A stretch of 64,000 bases of DNA from Mangrovimicrobium sp033283385 (GTDB lineage Bacteria; Pseudomonadota; Gammaproteobacteria; Pseudomonadales; Halieaceae): NCBI GenBank assembly GCA_033283385.1, contig JAWMQQ010000004.1, forward strand, positions 124,001 through 188,000, written 5' to 3'. Both the position numbers and the translations under genes were made by a program. The notes under the pieces were generated by a model. It worked only from the letters and a program-made list of their open reading frames with translations, was not told where the DNA came from and made no database searches. This document shows, piece after piece, positions 10,026 through 18,481 of this stretch (positions are counted from its first letter, which is position 1; every line of letters starts with the position of its first letter).

Positions 10026-11393
10026 ATGAATGATCCTGGCAAGATAATCGAGAGCGTCGAGGAACTGACCGAAGCCGTCACCGTACCGGTGGAGGCCTAC
10101 ATCTCCGAAGATTACGCGCGCGCCGAGCGCGATCGCCTGTGGCGCAAGGTGTGGCTGCAAGCCGGCCGTCTCGAGGATCTCCCGGAGGTGGGCAGCTACA
10201 TCACCTTCGAAGTGCTCGACGACTCCATCCTCATCGTGCGCAACGCCCCGGACAGCATCAAGGCCTACCACAACGTCTGTGTGCACCGCGGCCGCCGCCT
10301 GGTGGACACCCCGCCCGGCAAGCGCAATGCGAGTGGCCGCAAGCCGAACTTCATCTGCGCCTACCACGGCTGGCAGTACGGCCTGGACGGCGAGAACACC
10401 AACCTGCCCCACGCCGAGGACTGGCAGGGCGCCCTGGACGGCGGCTGCGCCGACCTGGTGGAAGTGAAGCTCGACACCTGGGGCGGCTGGGTCTGGATCA
10501 ACATGGACCCCAACTGCGAGCCGCTGGCGAGCTTCCTCGCACCCATCCCGGAAATGCTCGACCCCTTCCAGCTGCAGAACATGCGCGTGCGCTGGCGCAA
10601 GTGGGGCATCTTCGACTGCAACTGGAAGGTCGCCATGGAGGCTTTCAACGAGACTTACCACGTCGCCACCACCCACCCGGAGTTCAACAAGTTCGGCGAG
10701 TTCCGCGGCTGGGCCCGCGCCCAGGGCAAGCACAGCCACATCGGCTACGAGGCGCCCAAGGACGTGGACGAGAACCAGAAGGGCAAGCTGCGCCTGGGCA
10801 CCGGCGACGCGCGCATCTCCACCGCCGAGATGCAGGTGTTCACCTGGGAGAAGGCCAATACCAACACCACGCAGACCCTGGTGGACGCCGCCAAGCGCCT
10901 GAAGGACGAACTCCCCGAGGGCACGCCCCCCGGCGAGGTGCTGCAGCACTGGCTGAAAACCGCCCGCGCCGACGACGAGGCCCGCGGCGTTTTCTGGCCG
11001 GTGGTCGACCCCTCCCACGTGGGCAAGACCGGCACCGCCTGGCAGGTGTTCCCCAATTTCCAGATCGGCCACGCGGTCAACAACATGCTGTGCTACAGCG
11101 CGCGCCCCTACAAGGGCGACCCGGACAAGTGCATCTTCGAAGGCGCGGTCTACGAACTCTTCCCCGAGGGCGAGGAGCCGCAGACCGAGTGGGAGTTCAG
11201 CGAGGCCACCGAGGAGGCCTGGTGCTACGTGCTGTCGCAGGACTTCTCCAACATGGCCGCCGTGCAGCAGGGCATGAAATCCCTGGGCTTCGCCGGCCCG
11301 CGCCCCAACCCCTACATGGAGCGCAGCACCGCCAACCTGCACCGCAACCTGGCGAAGTACATGGGTACCGGCGCACCGCGCAAAATGAAATAA
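10026..11393 (+). CDS. Rieske non-heme iron oxygenase, catalytic (alpha-type) subunit
   Basis: 455 aa. The Rieske [2Fe-2S] ligands are Cys85/His87 (CVHRG) and Cys111/His114 (CAYHGW). The gap between the pairs is about six residues longer than in naphthalene-dioxygenase-type enzymes. The mononuclear iron site is His212 and His217 in ETYHVATTH, with Glu209 where most family members have the bridging Asp. No beta subunit or reductase is adjacent, so it is probably a homo-oligomeric oxygenase served by a distant electron-transfer chain. First gene of an operon with CoA-transferase, acyl-CoA dehydrogenase and enoyl-CoA hydratase genes. Its closest relative in the window is the oxygenase at 29167-30549, which has the same insertion. 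Confidence 0.9.
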   Translation: MNDPGKIIESVEELTEAVTVPVEAYISEDYARAERDRLWRKVWLQAGRLEDLPEVGSYITFEVLDDSILIVRNAPDSIKAYHNVCVHRGRRLVDTPPGKRNASGRKPNFICAYHGWQYGLDGENTNLPHAEDWQGALDGGCADLVEVKLDTWGGWVWINMDPNCEPLASFLAPIPEMLDPFQLQNMRVRWRKWGIFDCNWKVAMEAFNETYHVATTHPEFNKFGEFRGWARAQGKHSHIGYEAPKDVDENQKGKLRLGTGDARISTAEMQVFTWEKANTNTTQTLVDAAKRLKDELPEGTPPGEVLQHWLKTARADDEARGVFWPVVDPSHVGKTGTAWQVFPNFQIGHAVNNMLCYSARPYKGDPDKCIFEGAVYELFPEGEEPQTEWEFSEATEEAWCYVLSQDFSNMAAVQQGMKSLGFAGPRPNPYMERSTANLHRNLAKYMGTGAPRKMK

Positions 11394-11418
11394 CAAATCC
11401 GGACTGGAGAGAAAGCAC

Positions 11419-12612
11419 TTGGATAAAACCGGACCTTTGGCCGGCATTCGCGTTATCGACCTGACGTCGATGGTGATGGGCCCCTACAGCACGCAAATCA
11501 TGGCCGACATGGGCGCCGACGTGATCAAGGTCGAGCCCCCCGGCGGCGACCCCACACGCTACGTGTCCACTGGGGCCGAGCCCGGGATGAGCGGCGTGTT
11601 CCTCAACGTCAACCGCGGCAAGCGCAGCATCGTGCTGGACCTGCGCACGGATGATGACAAGGCCGCCCTGTGCAAGCTGATCGAGGGCGCGGACGTGTTC
11701 ATCCACTCCATGCGCGGCAAGGCGATCGCCAAGCTCGGCTTCAGCTACGAGGCCGTCTCGGCGATCAACCCGAAGATCGTCTACACCAACTGCTACGGCT
11801 ACAGCCGGCGCGGCCCGGACGGCGACCTGCCGGCCTACGACGACACCATTCAGGCCGAGTGCGGGCTGGTGGCCTCGCAGCAGATGCTCACCGGCGACCC
11901 GGATTACATCGGCACCATCATGGCGGACAAGGTCGCCGGGCTCACCGTGCTCTATGCCACTGTCATGGCGCTGTTTCACCGCGAGCGCACGGGTGAGGGC
12001 CAGGAGGTCGAGGTGGGCATGTTCGAGACCATGGCCTCGTTCCTGCTGGTGGAGCACGCGGACCGCGCGATCTTCGACCCGCCGCTGGGCCCGGCCGGCT
12101 ACCACCGCGCGCTGGCGCCGAACCGCAAGCCCTATCGCACGAAGGACGGCTACATCTCGGCGCTGGTGTACAACGACAAGCACTGGAACGCCTTCGTCGA
12201 CGCGGTCAATCCCGCGTGGGCCAGCGAGGAACTCGCCACCCTGGCGCAGCGCGCCCAGCGCATCAACACGGTCTACGGACTGCTCGCGGATACCTTCCTC
12301 GAGCGCACCACCGAGGAGTGGCGCGTGCTGCTGCGCGAGTTGCACATCCCGCACGCGCCGATCCGCACCCTGGACGAATTGTTCGAGAACGAGCACCTCA
12401 ACGCGGTCGGCTTTTTCGAGACCGTGGAGACCGAGGCCGCGAAAGTGCGCTTTCCCGGCGTCCCGACCTGGTTCTCGCAGTCCCCCGGCAAGGTGCACGG
12501 CCCCACGCCGCAACTGGGCGCCCATACCCAGGAGATTCTCGCGTCACTGGGCGCCCCGCCGCACGACCCGGAAGCGGATGCCAGGGGCGCACAGACCGGC
12601 GCCCTGCTGTAA
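11419..12612 (+). CDS. Class III (CaiB/BaiF) CoA-transferase
   Basis: 397 aa from a TTG start with GGAGAGAAAG just upstream, 25 bases after the Rieske gene. The N-terminal LAGIRVIDLTSMVMGPYSTQ and ADMGADVIKVEPP blocks are family hallmarks, and Asp170 (IMADKVAG) is at the position of the catalytic Asp that forms the acyl-anhydride. The enzyme would move CoA from a donor acyl-CoA onto a carboxylic acid made upstream, so that the acyl-CoA dehydrogenase and hydratase that follow can act. Confidence 0.92.
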   Translation: MDKTGPLAGIRVIDLTSMVMGPYSTQIMADMGADVIKVEPPGGDPTRYVSTGAEPGMSGVFLNVNRGKRSIVLDLRTDDDKAALCKLIEGADVFIHSMRGKAIAKLGFSYEAVSAINPKIVYTNCYGYSRRGPDGDLPAYDDTIQAECGLVASQQMLTGDPDYIGTIMADKVAGLTVLYATVMALFHRERTGEGQEVEVGMFETMASFLLVEHADRAIFDPPLGPAGYHRALAPNRKPYRTKDGYISALVYNDKHWNAFVDAVNPAWASEELATLAQRAQRINTVYGLLADTFLERTTEEWRVLLRELHIPHAPIRTLDELFENEHLNAVGFFETVETEAAKVRFPGVPTWFSQSPGKVHGPTPQLGAHTQEILASLGAPPHDPEADARGAQTGALL

Positions 12613-12687
12613 ACCCGGAAAACACCGCGCGGCGCTGGCGAGGGCGCCGCGCGCAACCGCACCAAGTTAGCATCGAGGACAGACACC

Positions 12688-13854
12688 TTGGATTTTTCCC
12701 TCAGCGACGACCAGCGCAATATCCGCGAGGCCGTACTCAAGCACTGTTCGCAGTTCAGTGACGACTACTGGCTGGAGCACGACCGCTCGGGCGAGTTTCC
12801 CTTCGACTTCCACCTCTCCATGGCCGAGGCCGGCTGGCTGGGTATCGCCATGCCCGAGTCCGTCGGCGGCGCGGGCCTCGGCATCACCGAGGCGGCGATC
12901 ATGATGCAGGCGGTGGCGGAAGCCGGCGGCGGTATGTCCGCGGCGTCCAGCATCCACGGCCCGGTGTTCAGCCTGGAGCCGATCGAGCAGTTCGGCACGC
13001 AGGAACAGCAGCAGCGCATGATCCCGCCGATTCTCTCCGGCGAGCAGAAGATGTGCTTCGCGGTCACCGAGCCCAACGTGGGCCTGGACACCACAAAGCT
13101 GAAAACCCGCGCGGAAAAGGTCGAGGGCGGTTACCGCGTCAACGGCGAGAAGATCTGGATCACCAACGCCCACGTCGCGGACAAGATGATGCTGCTGGCG
13201 CGCACCACCCCGCTGGAGGAGTGCGAGCGCAAGACCCAGGGCCTGTCGTTGTTCTTCACCGACCTGGACCGCGCGCACATCGAGCACCAGATCATCCCGA
13301 AGATGGGCCGCCACGCGGTGGGTTCGAACATGCTGTTCATCTCCGACCTGTTCATCCCGGAGGAGGACCGCATCGGCGCCGAGGGCGAGGGCTTCAAGAT
13401 CATCCTGCAGGGACTGAACCCCGAGCGCATCCTGCTCGGCGCCGAGGCCATCGGCCTGGGCCGCGTCGCCATCGCGCGCGCCTCGCGCTACGCCCGCGAG
13501 CGGGTGGTGTTCGACCGCCCCATCGGCATGAACCAGGGTATCCAGCACCCGCTGGCCAAGTGCTGGGCGCAGGTCGAATCCGCCAACCTGATGGTGATGC
13601 AGGCGGCCGCCATGTTCGATGCCGGCCAGGACTGCGGCGTGCAGGCCAACGCCGGCAAGTACCTCGCCGCGGAGGCGGGTTTCGAGGCCTGCCACACCGC
13701 CATGCTGACCCTGGGTGGTATGGGCTACGCACAGGAGTATCATGTCGAGCGCTACCTGCGCGAGGTGCTCATCCCGCGCACCGCGCCGGTCAGCCCGCAC
13801 ATGATCCTGAACTTCATCGCCGAACGCGTGCTGGACCTGCCCAAGTCCTACTGA
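12688..13854 (+). CDS. Acyl-CoA dehydrogenase
   Basis: 388 aa from TTG 12688. FAD-dependent alpha,beta-dehydrogenation of an acyl-CoA. The family fold is clear (FAVTEPNVGLDTTKLKT, YRVNGEKIWITNA, GGMGYAQEYHVERYLRE). The usual C-terminal catalytic Glu is absent: that segment reads PRTAPVSPHM. Instead Glu246 in LNPERILLGAEAIG matches the helix-G glutamate used by isovaleryl-CoA dehydrogenase, which suggests a branched or bulky acyl substrate (inference). It sits between the CoA-transferase and hydratase genes in one operon. Confidence 0.92.
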   Translation: MDFSLSDDQRNIREAVLKHCSQFSDDYWLEHDRSGEFPFDFHLSMAEAGWLGIAMPESVGGAGLGITEAAIMMQAVAEAGGGMSAASSIHGPVFSLEPIEQFGTQEQQQRMIPPILSGEQKMCFAVTEPNVGLDTTKLKTRAEKVEGGYRVNGEKIWITNAHVADKMMLLARTTPLEECERKTQGLSLFFTDLDRAHIEHQIIPKMGRHAVGSNMLFISDLFIPEEDRIGAEGEGFKIILQGLNPERILLGAEAIGLGRVAIARASRYARERVVFDRPIGMNQGIQHPLAKCWAQVESANLMVMQAAAMFDAGQDCGVQANAGKYLAAEAGFEACHTAMLTLGGMGYAQEYHVERYLREVLIPRTAPVSPHMILNFIAERVLDLPKSY

Positions 13855-13881
13855 CGTTTTCGAGACAAGGAATACCGCAAC

Positions 13882-14649
13882 ATGAGTGACGCAGTACTGT
13901 TCGACGCCCGCGACGACGGCATCGCCATCATTACCCTGAACCGCCCGGAGACGCGCAACTGCCTGAGCCTGGAGATCCGCACCGGCCTGTACGATGCCTG
14001 GGAGCGTTTCGAGAACGACCCGGCCCTGCGCATCGCCATCCTCACCGGCAGCGGCGACAAGGCCTTTTGCGCCGGCGGCGATCTCAAGGAAATGGTGGAA
14101 CGCGGCCTGAAAGTACCGCCGCGGGACATGTTCCCGCTGCCCTACGACAACATCGAACTCTCCAAACCGACCATCGCCGCGGTCAACGGCGTCGCCTTCG
14201 CCGGCGGCTGGATGATCGCCCAGGCCTGCGACCTGTGCGTGGCCAGCAGCGCCGCCAAGTTCGCCGTGACCGAGGTGAAGGTGGGGCGCAGCTCGCCCTG
14301 GGCCTCGCCGCTGATCCACATGATCCCGCAGCGCATCATGATGGAGATACTGCTCACCGGAAAACCGATCACCGCCCAGCGCGCCTACGAGATCGGCCTG
14401 GTCAATCGCCTGGCCGAGCCGGGTGAAGTGCTGGAGAGCGCAATCGCCCTGGCCCACGAGGTGCTGGAGGGCGCGCCGCTGTCGGTGGCCGCCGCCCGGC
14501 AGACGGTGATGATCGCCACCGAGATGGGGCGCGCCGATGCGCTGGTTGCAGCGCGCGAAGCGTCCGTCGAATGCTATAACTCCGAGGACGCCCAGGAAGG
14601 CCCGCGCGCCTTCTCCGAAAAACGCAAGCCCGAGTGGAAGAACCGCTAA
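13882..14649 (+). CDS. Enoyl-CoA hydratase/isomerase family protein
   Basis: 255 aa crotonase-fold protein. The oxyanion-hole segments KAFCAGGDLKEM and NGVAFAGGWMIAQACD are present. Of the two glutamates of classical hydratases, the first (in GGGCE-type motifs) is replaced by Met (GGWMI) and only the second is retained (VTEVKVG), so reaction type (hydration, isomerisation or hydrolysis) is uncertain. It lies 27 bases after the acyl-CoA dehydrogenase and closes the operon that starts at 10026; a repeat cluster follows directly. Confidence 0.9.
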   Translation: MSDAVLFDARDDGIAIITLNRPETRNCLSLEIRTGLYDAWERFENDPALRIAILTGSGDKAFCAGGDLKEMVERGLKVPPRDMFPLPYDNIELSKPTIAAVNGVAFAGGWMIAQACDLCVASSAAKFAVTEVKVGRSSPWASPLIHMIPQRIMMEILLTGKPITAQRAYEIGLVNRLAEPGEVLESAIALAHEVLEGAPLSVAAARQTVMIATEMGRADALVAAREASVECYNSEDAQEGPRAFSEKRKPEWKNR

Positions 14650-14652
14650 CCC

Positions 14653-14732
14653 GTAGGAGCGCGCTCTGCGCGCGATCCCGCGCTCTGTAGGAGCCCGCTA
14701 CGCGGGTGATCGCCTGCGCAGCATGCTCCTAC
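14653..14732. repeat. Family 2 palindromic repeats (GTAGGAGC type)
   Basis: Several GTAGGAGC-GCGCTCTGCGCGC units in inverted arrangement, ending in GCTCCTAC, just after the hydratase stop. They are REP-like intergenic elements of the type common in pseudomonads and related Gammaproteobacteria. Other clusters lie at 17629-17771 and 23821-23963. Confidence 0.8.
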
Positions 14733-15049
14733 AAAAATTGGGCAAAATCTGCAGAATTTTTCCGGACGTTGCAGTCAATGCACACTCCCGTGTGCTAGGG
14801 TTTCGCCCGCATAAAGAATCCAGCGTATGCCGGACAAAAAATCCGGAAAGGATATTTCCGGCGAGGCGCATGTGGTGAAGCCAGCCCCGGACGGTATCGC
14901 CAGGGGCAATATCACGCAGGCGGCTATTTCCAGCGTCGGGTTCGAGTTTATTTCCTGGTGTCTGCAGACTGCGACGGCGGTGTGCTTTTGCACATTGCCG
15001 CGCCCATGTCATGCGTCACTCATCCAGAATCCTGACGGGGGGACTTGTC
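14733..15049. other. Intergenic stretch without a supported gene
   Basis: An open frame starting at 14827 has no recognisable sequence, and its end overlaps the start of the next, better supported gene in another frame. No clear promoter was identified, although the first half is AT-rich. Confidence 0.4.
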
Positions 15050-15541
15050 TTGAAGGTAAAGCTGTATCGAAAACGCCTGTTGTGTGCGTCAATTTTTTGT
15101 TTATCGGGGCTTGCGGCCCAGCCTGCGCTGGCGGGCCTGGACCAGGGTGATGCGTATTGCGTCGGTGCCGACTTGCAGGTCGACCTCGAGGTCACCATCA
15201 ACAACAATCTCTATCGCGTGAACGGTACCGGGCCGAACCTGCCTTCCGGCGAGATTGCGTACCCCGGTTCGTTTACTTTCAATATCCCCGGCGCCGGTGA
15301 CTGGTCGAACCTGATACTCGAATACAGCTCGGACGCAGGGCTTTCATGGGACACGAGCTACCGTCCCGTGGTGCCCACCGCAATCAGCTGTGCCGAGGCG
15401 GCTCCCCCGGCGCCGCCCGAGCCGCCGGAAGTCGTCCCGACACTGGGCACTCCAGCCCTTGGAATGCTCGCGCTCGGCCTGCTCGTCACCGCGCGCAGGG
15501 GCCTCAGGCTGGCCGCGGGACGTCGGCGGGGAAGGGCATGA
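15050..15541 (+). CDS. Small secreted protein with IPTL-CTERM-like C-terminus
   Basis: 163 aa from TTG 15050 (GGGGGGAC upstream); an in-frame ATG at 15011 would add 13 residues ahead of the signal peptide. Signal peptide to about AQPALAG, then a short beta-rich domain with Cys near residues 24 and 114, a proline-rich linker (APPAPPEPPEVV), then VPTLGTPALG, a hydrophobic segment and an Arg-rich tail (TARRGLRLAAGRRRGRA). This motif-helix-basic layout resembles IPTL/PEP-CTERM-type sorting tails. Function unknown. Its last 38 bases overlap the convergent gene ending at 15504. Confidence 0.6.
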   Translation: MKVKLYRKRLLCASIFCLSGLAAQPALAGLDQGDAYCVGADLQVDLEVTINNNLYRVNGTGPNLPSGEIAYPGSFTFNIPGAGDWSNLILEYSSDAGLSWDTSYRPVVPTAISCAEAAPPAPPEPPEVVPTLGTPALGMLALGLLVTARRGLRLAAGRRRGRA

Positions 15542-17600
15542 CATCGATACTGTCGGCGCGGAACCAGGCTTCCCGTGTGGTGGCCGGGGCGCCGGGTTCG
15601 CCGACCATGCGGGCGAACAGCTGGCCCTCGTAGCTGGCGGCGGCGAGCATGCGTGCGGCAAGGGCGTCGCCGATGCAGAACAGCTGGGAAACCTTGCCCT
15701 CCAGATCGCGGGCCAGCGCGTCCTGCGGCTCGCGGCCGGTGACCAGCACCACGTTGTCCACGCCGGTGAGGACTCGCTCCTCATCGGTGTGCACGTCGTA
15801 GAGGATGACACTGTCGGGCTCGATCGATCTCGCCCAGGTCATGCTGTGGATATGCACGCCGGCGCTCTTCATGCGCCCGAGTATGTAGCGGGCCTCGAAA
15901 TTATCCACCAGCCGCGGTGACAGCGGGGTGAGCCCGGCGCAGACGTAGTGCACCTGCGCGCCGCGGCTGGCCAGCAGCTCGGCGGTGCCGGCGCTGGCGT
16001 GCAGGCCCTCGCCATCCAGCAGGAGCACGCGCCCCTGTAGCTCGCGCCCGTCGACCAGTATGTCTTCGGGGGTAAACACATGCGGCAGGTCGCAGCCCGG
16101 CAGGTCAGCGTCAAAACTGATGCTGTGTCCGCCGGGACTGTAGCGCGAGCCGGTAGCGACGACGACCGCATCTGGCGACAGCGACAGGATAGTGCCGGTA
16201 TTCGCGGTCGCGCCGCGGCGCACCTCCACCTGCAAGCGCTCGAGCTCGCTCTCCCACCAGTTGATGGCGTCGCCCATGATTTCGCGCCCGGGCAGTTCCG
16301 CCCACAGCGCCAGCGCGCCGCCCAGGTGCTCGCGCGATTCGAACAGGGTCACCGCGTGCCCGCGCAATGCGCAGACCCGCGCTGCCTCCATGCCCGCTGG
16401 GCCGCCGCCGACGATGACGACCCGGCTCGGTGTCGCGGCGGGCGCGAAGGTGTCGATCCCCCACAGCCGCTCCCGGTAACTCGCCGGGTTGATCGTGCAA
16501 CCCTGGGCGCCGTCGCCGCCCGCGGCGGTACACCAGTTACAGGCGACACAGCGGCGGTTGCGGTCTTCGAGGCCGTTGCGCGCGTTGCTGACAAACTGCG
16601 GCTCTGCGATCAGCTGCCGCGCGGCGCCGGCCACGTCGCAGACGCCGGCCGCGATGGCAGCCTCGGCATCCGCCATGTCGGTGATGCGGCCGAGTACCGA
16701 CAGCACCGGGACATCGCCCGCGGCGCTGCGCACCTGTTCCACCCACGGGCGATAGTACTGCGGGGAGCTGTAGGCCGTCGGCATGCCGTGGTGGAACTGC
16801 TGCGGCTCCACGCCGACATCGAGGTCGACGAAATCCACCAGTCCGTCGTCGCAGATGCGCGCGACGGCGGCGCGGGATGTCTCTACGCCGTAGCCGCCGG
16901 GCAGTTGCTCGTCGCAGTTCAGCCGTATGCCCACGGCGAGGTCCGGTCCGGCACCCTCGCGCGCCGCCTGCAGCGACTCGACAAGGAAGCGCATGCGGTT
17001 TTCCAGCGAGCCGCCGTACTCGTCCTCGCGCTGGTTGAAGTAGGGCGAAAGGAATTGCTCGATCAGCCCCGCGTGGGACCCGTGCAGCATGACGCCATCG
17101 AACCCGGCGTCGCGCAGGTGGGCGGATGACTGGCGCACCGCCGCGTGCATGCCGGCGATCTCTTCGCGGCTCATGGCATGGGTGGACACGGTGCGACCGC
17201 CGTAACCGAACTGCCGCACCGAGGGTCCCATGGAGGGCGCGGGCGGGCTCAGCGGTTGCCACTGGCCGTAGCCGCCCCACCAGTAGAAAATCTGCCCGAA
17301 AATCTTGCCGCCCTCCGCGTGGATGGCGTCCGCCAGCACGCGGAAGGCGGCGACGTTTTCCGCCGGGTGCGGCGAGGGCTGGCGGGTGCGGCCGCGCTCG
17401 TGGGCGACCAGCGCGACGATCACCAGCCCGGCGCCGCCGTTCTTCACCCGCTCTGCGCTATAGGCCACCAGGTCGTCGGCAGGTTTGGTGCCGGCGCTCA
17501 GCGAGCTGCCGTGGGGGGCGAAGAAGAACCGGGTGGGTATCTCCACCGGGCCCAGCTTGATCGGGCTGAAGATGTTCGGGTACTTGGGGTGTGGCGCCAC
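15504..17600 (-). CDS. Old Yellow Enzyme/FAD fusion oxidoreductase (2,4-dienoyl-CoA reductase/TMADH type)
   Basis: 698 aa. An N-terminal FMN TIM barrel (residues 1 to about 350; MLHGSHAGLIEQFLSPYFNQ) is followed by an iron-sulfur segment CVACNWC with a fourth Cys ten residues on (trimethylamine-dehydrogenase spacing), then an FAD/NAD-binding part starting RVVIVGGGPAGMEAARV. Such enzymes reduce conjugated double bonds or demethylate, passing electrons FAD-4Fe4S-FMN. Upstream are a repeat cluster and the TetR gene; downstream the gene overlaps a convergent gene by 38 bp. It may reduce enone intermediates of the neighbouring catabolic operons. Confidence 0.9.
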   Translation of the reverse strand: MAPHPKYPNIFSPIKLGPVEIPTRFFFAPHGSSLSAGTKPADDLVAYSAERVKNGGAGLVIVALVAHERGRTRQPSPHPAENVAAFRVLADAIHAEGGKIFGQIFYWWGGYGQWQPLSPPAPSMGPSVRQFGYGGRTVSTHAMSREEIAGMHAAVRQSSAHLRDAGFDGVMLHGSHAGLIEQFLSPYFNQREDEYGGSLENRMRFLVESLQAAREGAGPDLAVGIRLNCDEQLPGGYGVETSRAAVARICDDGLVDFVDLDVGVEPQQFHHGMPTAYSSPQYYRPWVEQVRSAAGDVPVLSVLGRITDMADAEAAIAAGVCDVAGAARQLIAEPQFVSNARNGLEDRNRRCVACNWCTAAGGDGAQGCTINPASYRERLWGIDTFAPAATPSRVVIVGGGPAGMEAARVCALRGHAVTLFESREHLGGALALWAELPGREIMGDAINWWESELERLQVEVRRGATANTGTILSLSPDAVVVATGSRYSPGGHSISFDADLPGCDLPHVFTPEDILVDGRELQGRVLLLDGEGLHASAGTAELLASRGAQVHYVCAGLTPLSPRLVDNFEARYILGRMKSAGVHIHSMTWARSIEPDSVILYDVHTDEERVLTGVDNVVLVTGREPQDALARDLEGKVSQLFCIGDALAARMLAAASYEGQLFARMVGEPGAPATTREAWFRADSIDVMPFPADVPRPA

Positions 17601-17628
17601 GTTCGGGCCCTCCTTCAGAGTTGTTATT

Positions 17629-17771
17629 GTAGGAGCGCGCTCTGCGCGCGATCGCCTGCGTAGCAGGCTCCTACGGGGCGCGGCGCCGTCGTAGGAGCGC
17701 GCTCTGCGCGCGATTGCCCGGTTCGGGATCGCGATCGCCTCGGTCCGCGTTCGGGCGTAGCAGGCTCCTAC
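17629..17771. repeat. Family 2 palindromic repeat cluster
   Basis: Pairs bounded by GTAGGAGC and GCTCCTAC in inverted orientation, with GCGCGCTCTGCGCGCGAT and GCCTGCGTAGCAGGCTCC cores, fill the gap between the oxidoreductase start (17600) and the TetR stop (17782). The arrangement resembles REP doublets. Confidence 0.8.
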
Positions 17772-17781
17772 CGGGGACGGG

Positions 17782-18468
17782 TCAGGCGGCGTTGCCGGAC
17801 TCGATACCGTGCAGGAAAAGCCGCACGCAGTAGCGCGTGTGGCGGACGATTTCCCGCGGATCCATCGGCACCCCCCAGGCGGTGGAGTTGGCCGGCCCGC
17901 CGACCACGAGGAAGAGGTAGGCCAGCGCCGCTTCCTCCGCGTTTTTCAGTTTTTTCCCCCGCGGCCGCAGGCGGCGGGTAAACAGGTCGGAGAGGTATTC
18001 CAGGGTCGGTCCGGTGCCCTGCTCATAGGTAAACGCGCCGATCTCCGGCATGTGGTAGGCCTCGGCGTTGGTGATGCGCAGCAGGCGCAGGCCCTCGGGT
18101 TGCAGCATGTTGTCGACGAGGAGGTTGCCGATACTGAGCAGGGTCTTTTCCAGGTCGTCGCTCTCCGCCGCGCGCAGCTTGTCCACCGGGACGATCCAGT
18201 CGGCGATCGCCCGCTCCAGCGACGCCTTGAACAGTGATTTCTTGTCGCCGTACAGCGAGTACACGGTGCGCTTGGCCATGCCCACCGAGGCGGCAACGCC
18301 CTCGATGGTAGTGCGCTCGAAGCCCTTTTCCAGGAACAGGTCCAGGGCCTTGTCCAGCAGTTCGAGGTTGCGTTCCTCCGCCTGCTCCCGTGTCGGTCGA
18401 CCGGGTCCCGGGCGGTTGCGTTTCGCCGGCTTTTTCGCGGCGCGTTTTTTCGTTCCTTCGGGCGTCAT
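17782..18468 (-). CDS. TetR-family transcriptional regulator
   Basis: 228 aa. A basic N-terminal tail (KKRAAKKPAKRNRPGPGRPT) precedes the TetR helix-turn-helix (about residues 33-80; KALDLFLEKGFERTTIEGVA, SVGMAKRTVYSLYGDKKSLF), followed by an effector domain. It is the last gene of the long minus-strand operon, 13 bases after the hydrolase gene, so it is probably autoregulated together with the operon and likely its repressor. Confidence 0.9.
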   Translation of the reverse strand: MTPEGTKKRAAKKPAKRNRPGPGRPTREQAEERNLELLDKALDLFLEKGFERTTIEGVAASVGMAKRTVYSLYGDKKSLFKASLERAIADWIVPVDKLRAAESDDLEKTLLSIGNLLVDNMLQPEGLRLLRITNAEAYHMPEIGAFTYEQGTGPTLEYLSDLFTRRLRPRGKKLKNAEEAALAYLFLVVGGPANSTAWGVPMDPREIVRHTRYCVRLFLHGIESGNAA

Positions 18469-18481
18469 CGATTGTGTCCTT

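Noticed and set aside
10026..14649. Carnitine-type pathway (CaiB/CaiA/CaiD-like trio plus CntA-like bridging Glu)
   Set aside because: The CoA-transferase, dehydrogenase and hydratase families are widespread, the Rieske enzyme is much longer than CntA with a different loop, and no carnitine transporter or betaine-type gene is present.
14827..15150. 107-codon open frame upstream of the secreted-protein gene
   Set aside because: No recognisable domain, and it overlaps in another frame the start of the signal-peptide-bearing gene at 15050.
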